Assembly: GCA_902776375.1 (NCBI GenBank)
Contig: CACYPV010000011.1
Location: forward strand, 1-64,000
Source: an uncultured Ruminococcus sp.
GTDB lineage: Bacteria > Bacillota > Clostridia > Oscillospirales > Acutalibacteraceae
DNA: 64,000 nucleotides
Reading direction: 5' to 3'
The notes beneath the pieces were generated by a model, which saw nothing but the letters and a program-made list of their open reading frames with translations, did not search any database and had not been told where the DNA came from. Below, piece after piece: positions 62,852 to 64,000 of this stretch; positions within the stretch are counted from its first letter, which is position 1; the number at the start of each line of letters is the position of its first letter. A program made the position numbers and the translations under genes.

Positions 62852-64000
62852 ATGCAGAAAGTACTTATCATCGGCGCGGGGCCTGCGGGTCTGACCGCAG
62901 CCTATGAGCTGATGGATAAAAGCAAGGATTATGAAGTTATCGTGCTTGAAGAGAGCGACCGTTTCGGCGGTATCTCGCGCACAGTGAATTATAAAGGCAA
63001 CCGCATGGATATGGGCGGACACCGCTTTTTCTCAAAGGTCGCCGAGGTGAACGATTGGTGGGAGAAGATGCTTCCCACTCAGGGCGCCATGCCTTACGAC
63101 GACGTTGTGCTCGGCAGAGAGTCGACCGTTGTCAGCGGTGGTCCCGACCCCGAGAAAACCGACAGGGTAATGCTCAGGCGCAACCGCCTGTCGCGCATAT
63201 TCTTCAACTCAAAGTTTTTCGATTACCCCATATCGCTCAAATTCGCCACTATCAAAAACATGGGCTTCGGCACCACTATCGTGGTCGGCTTCAGCTATCT
63301 TAAAAGCGCCATGTTTAAGCGCAAGGAAAATTCGCTTGAGGATTTCTACATAAACCGCTTCGGCAAAAAGCTGTATTCCATGTTTTTTGAGAATTACACC
63401 GAAAATCTCTGGGGCAGACACCCCAGCGAGATATCTCCCGAATGGGGCGCGCAGCGCGTCAAGGGCCTTTCGATAAAGGCTGTGCTCGGCGATATCTTCG
63501 GCAAGATGTTCAAGAAGAAGAACCGCAAGGTCGAAACCTCGCTTATCGAGGAATTCGCTTATCCCAAGCTCGGACCCGGTCAGCTTTGGGACATCACCGC
63601 CGCCGACTTTGAAAAAATGGGCGGCACGATAATCAAAAACGCGAAGGTCGTAAACCTTATCAAAGACGGCGACAAGCTTACGGGGCTTGTTTACGAAAAG
63701 GACGGAAAGCGCGTCACCCTTGAGGGCGATCACATCATTTCCTCGATGCCCGTCAAGGATCTGGTCGAAGGCATGAACGACGTTCCCGACGAATATCTGC
63801 AAATCGCCTCGGGACTTCCGTACCGCGACTACATGACCGTCGGCGTTTTGATACATCACCTCAATCTGAAAAACGAAACAAAGATAAAAACCATGGGCAA
63901 CATCGTCCCCGACAACTGGGTCTATGTCCATGACAAGACCGTAAAGATGGGACGCTTCCAGATCTACAACAACTGGTCGCCCTACATGGTCAGCGACATC
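62852..64000 (+). CDS. FAD-dependent amine oxidase/protoporphyrinogen-oxidase-like oxidoreductase (3' end beyond window)
   Basis: 383 codons are present with no stop at the edge. The N-terminus has the FAD-binding motif [30 protein letters not shown] and GGHRFFSK, matching NAD(P)-binding Rossmann-like/UDP-galactopyranose mutase-related flavoproteins. Further on are [32 protein letters not shown] and [12 protein letters not shown]. Such proteins occur with GtrA and glycosyltransferases in surface polysaccharide loci; the substrate is unknown. AGGTGG precedes the ATG. It is clearly not a haem enzyme by context. Confidence 0.88.
   Translation, partial: MQKVLIIGAGPAGLTAAYELMDKSKDYEVIVLEESDRFGGISRTVNYKGNRMDMGGHRFFSKVAEVNDWWEKMLPTQGAMPYDDVVLGRESTVVSGGPDPEKTDRVMLRRNRLSRIFFNSKFFDYPISLKFATIKNMGFGTTIVVGFSYLKSAMFKRKENSLEDFYINRFGKKLYSMFFENYTENLWGRHPSEISPEWGAQRVKGLSIKAVLGDIFGKMFKKKNRKVETSLIEEFAYPKLGPGQLWDITAADFEKMGGTIIKNAKVVNLIKDGDKLTGLVYEKDGKRVTLEGDHIISSMPVKDLVEGMNDVPDEYLQIASGLPYRDYMTVGVLIHHLNLKNETKIKTMGNIVPDNWVYVHDKTVKMGRFQIYNNWSPYMVSDI

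Overview
The window reads as a chromosomal segment of an anaerobic Gram-positive Clostridia member, most likely a Ruminococcus-like Oscillospirales gut bacterium (inference). The reasons are a class III glutamine synthetase next to an ANTAR regulator, a Gram-positive PolC, the order pyrH-frr-uppS-cdsA-dxr-rseP-ispG-polC, the MEP isoprenoid route, a TnpV remnant and small signalling cassettes typical of that group. Core genes are GC-rich. Two stretches (about 2.2-3.4 kb and 48-55.5 kb) are more AT-rich and look acquired.

Layout: 1-3.4 kb holds the 5' part of a secreted cysteine-peptidase/SH3/leucine-rich-repeat protein behind a long palindromic leader, and an unknown membrane protein. 3.4-9.4 kb has rlmD, a NusG-domain-II protein with a Gx transporter, glnN behind a possible attenuator, and an ANTAR regulator with a degenerate receiver. 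9.4-14.8 kb has carA and a CarB-DapF fusion. 14.9-27.7 kb is the pyrH-to-polC block plus an AI-2E family transporter. 27.8-34 kb is a his operon (Z-G-D-C-B-A-I-E) without hisH or hisF. 34-40.7 kb has a Crh-like HPr paralogue, mtaB, a GHL10 protein, a DUF1294 protein, an RluA-type synthase, ComEC and tRNA-Leu. 41-47.7 kb is a purine cluster (purC, purF, purB, purA, guaA). 47.7-55.6 kb is an accessory island: a broken tnpV, an ABC exporter with a TetR gene that has lost its helix-turn-helix, a LytTR gene with a broken DUF3021 partner, PadR/DUF2812, a membrane protein/XRE pair, a CD3324-type regulator with a leader peptide, and a GNAT protein. 55.6-64 kb has a lipoprotein, a DUF2007-like protein, metY, ispD-ispF, dacA, a GT14 glycosyltransferase, tRNA-Gly, gtrA and the start of an FAD-dependent oxidoreductase.

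Together the core genes supply pyrimidine, purine, histidine, isoprenoid and cell-wall precursors. The DapF fusion, uppS, MEP genes and dacA all feed peptidoglycan. The most unusual features are the CarB-DapF fusion, many intergenic arrays that all have a 7-bp period but different sequences, repeated terminators with two ORF-less promoter-to-terminator units in the island, and several candidate attenuators (BspA-like leader, glnN, CD3324-type gene, dacA).
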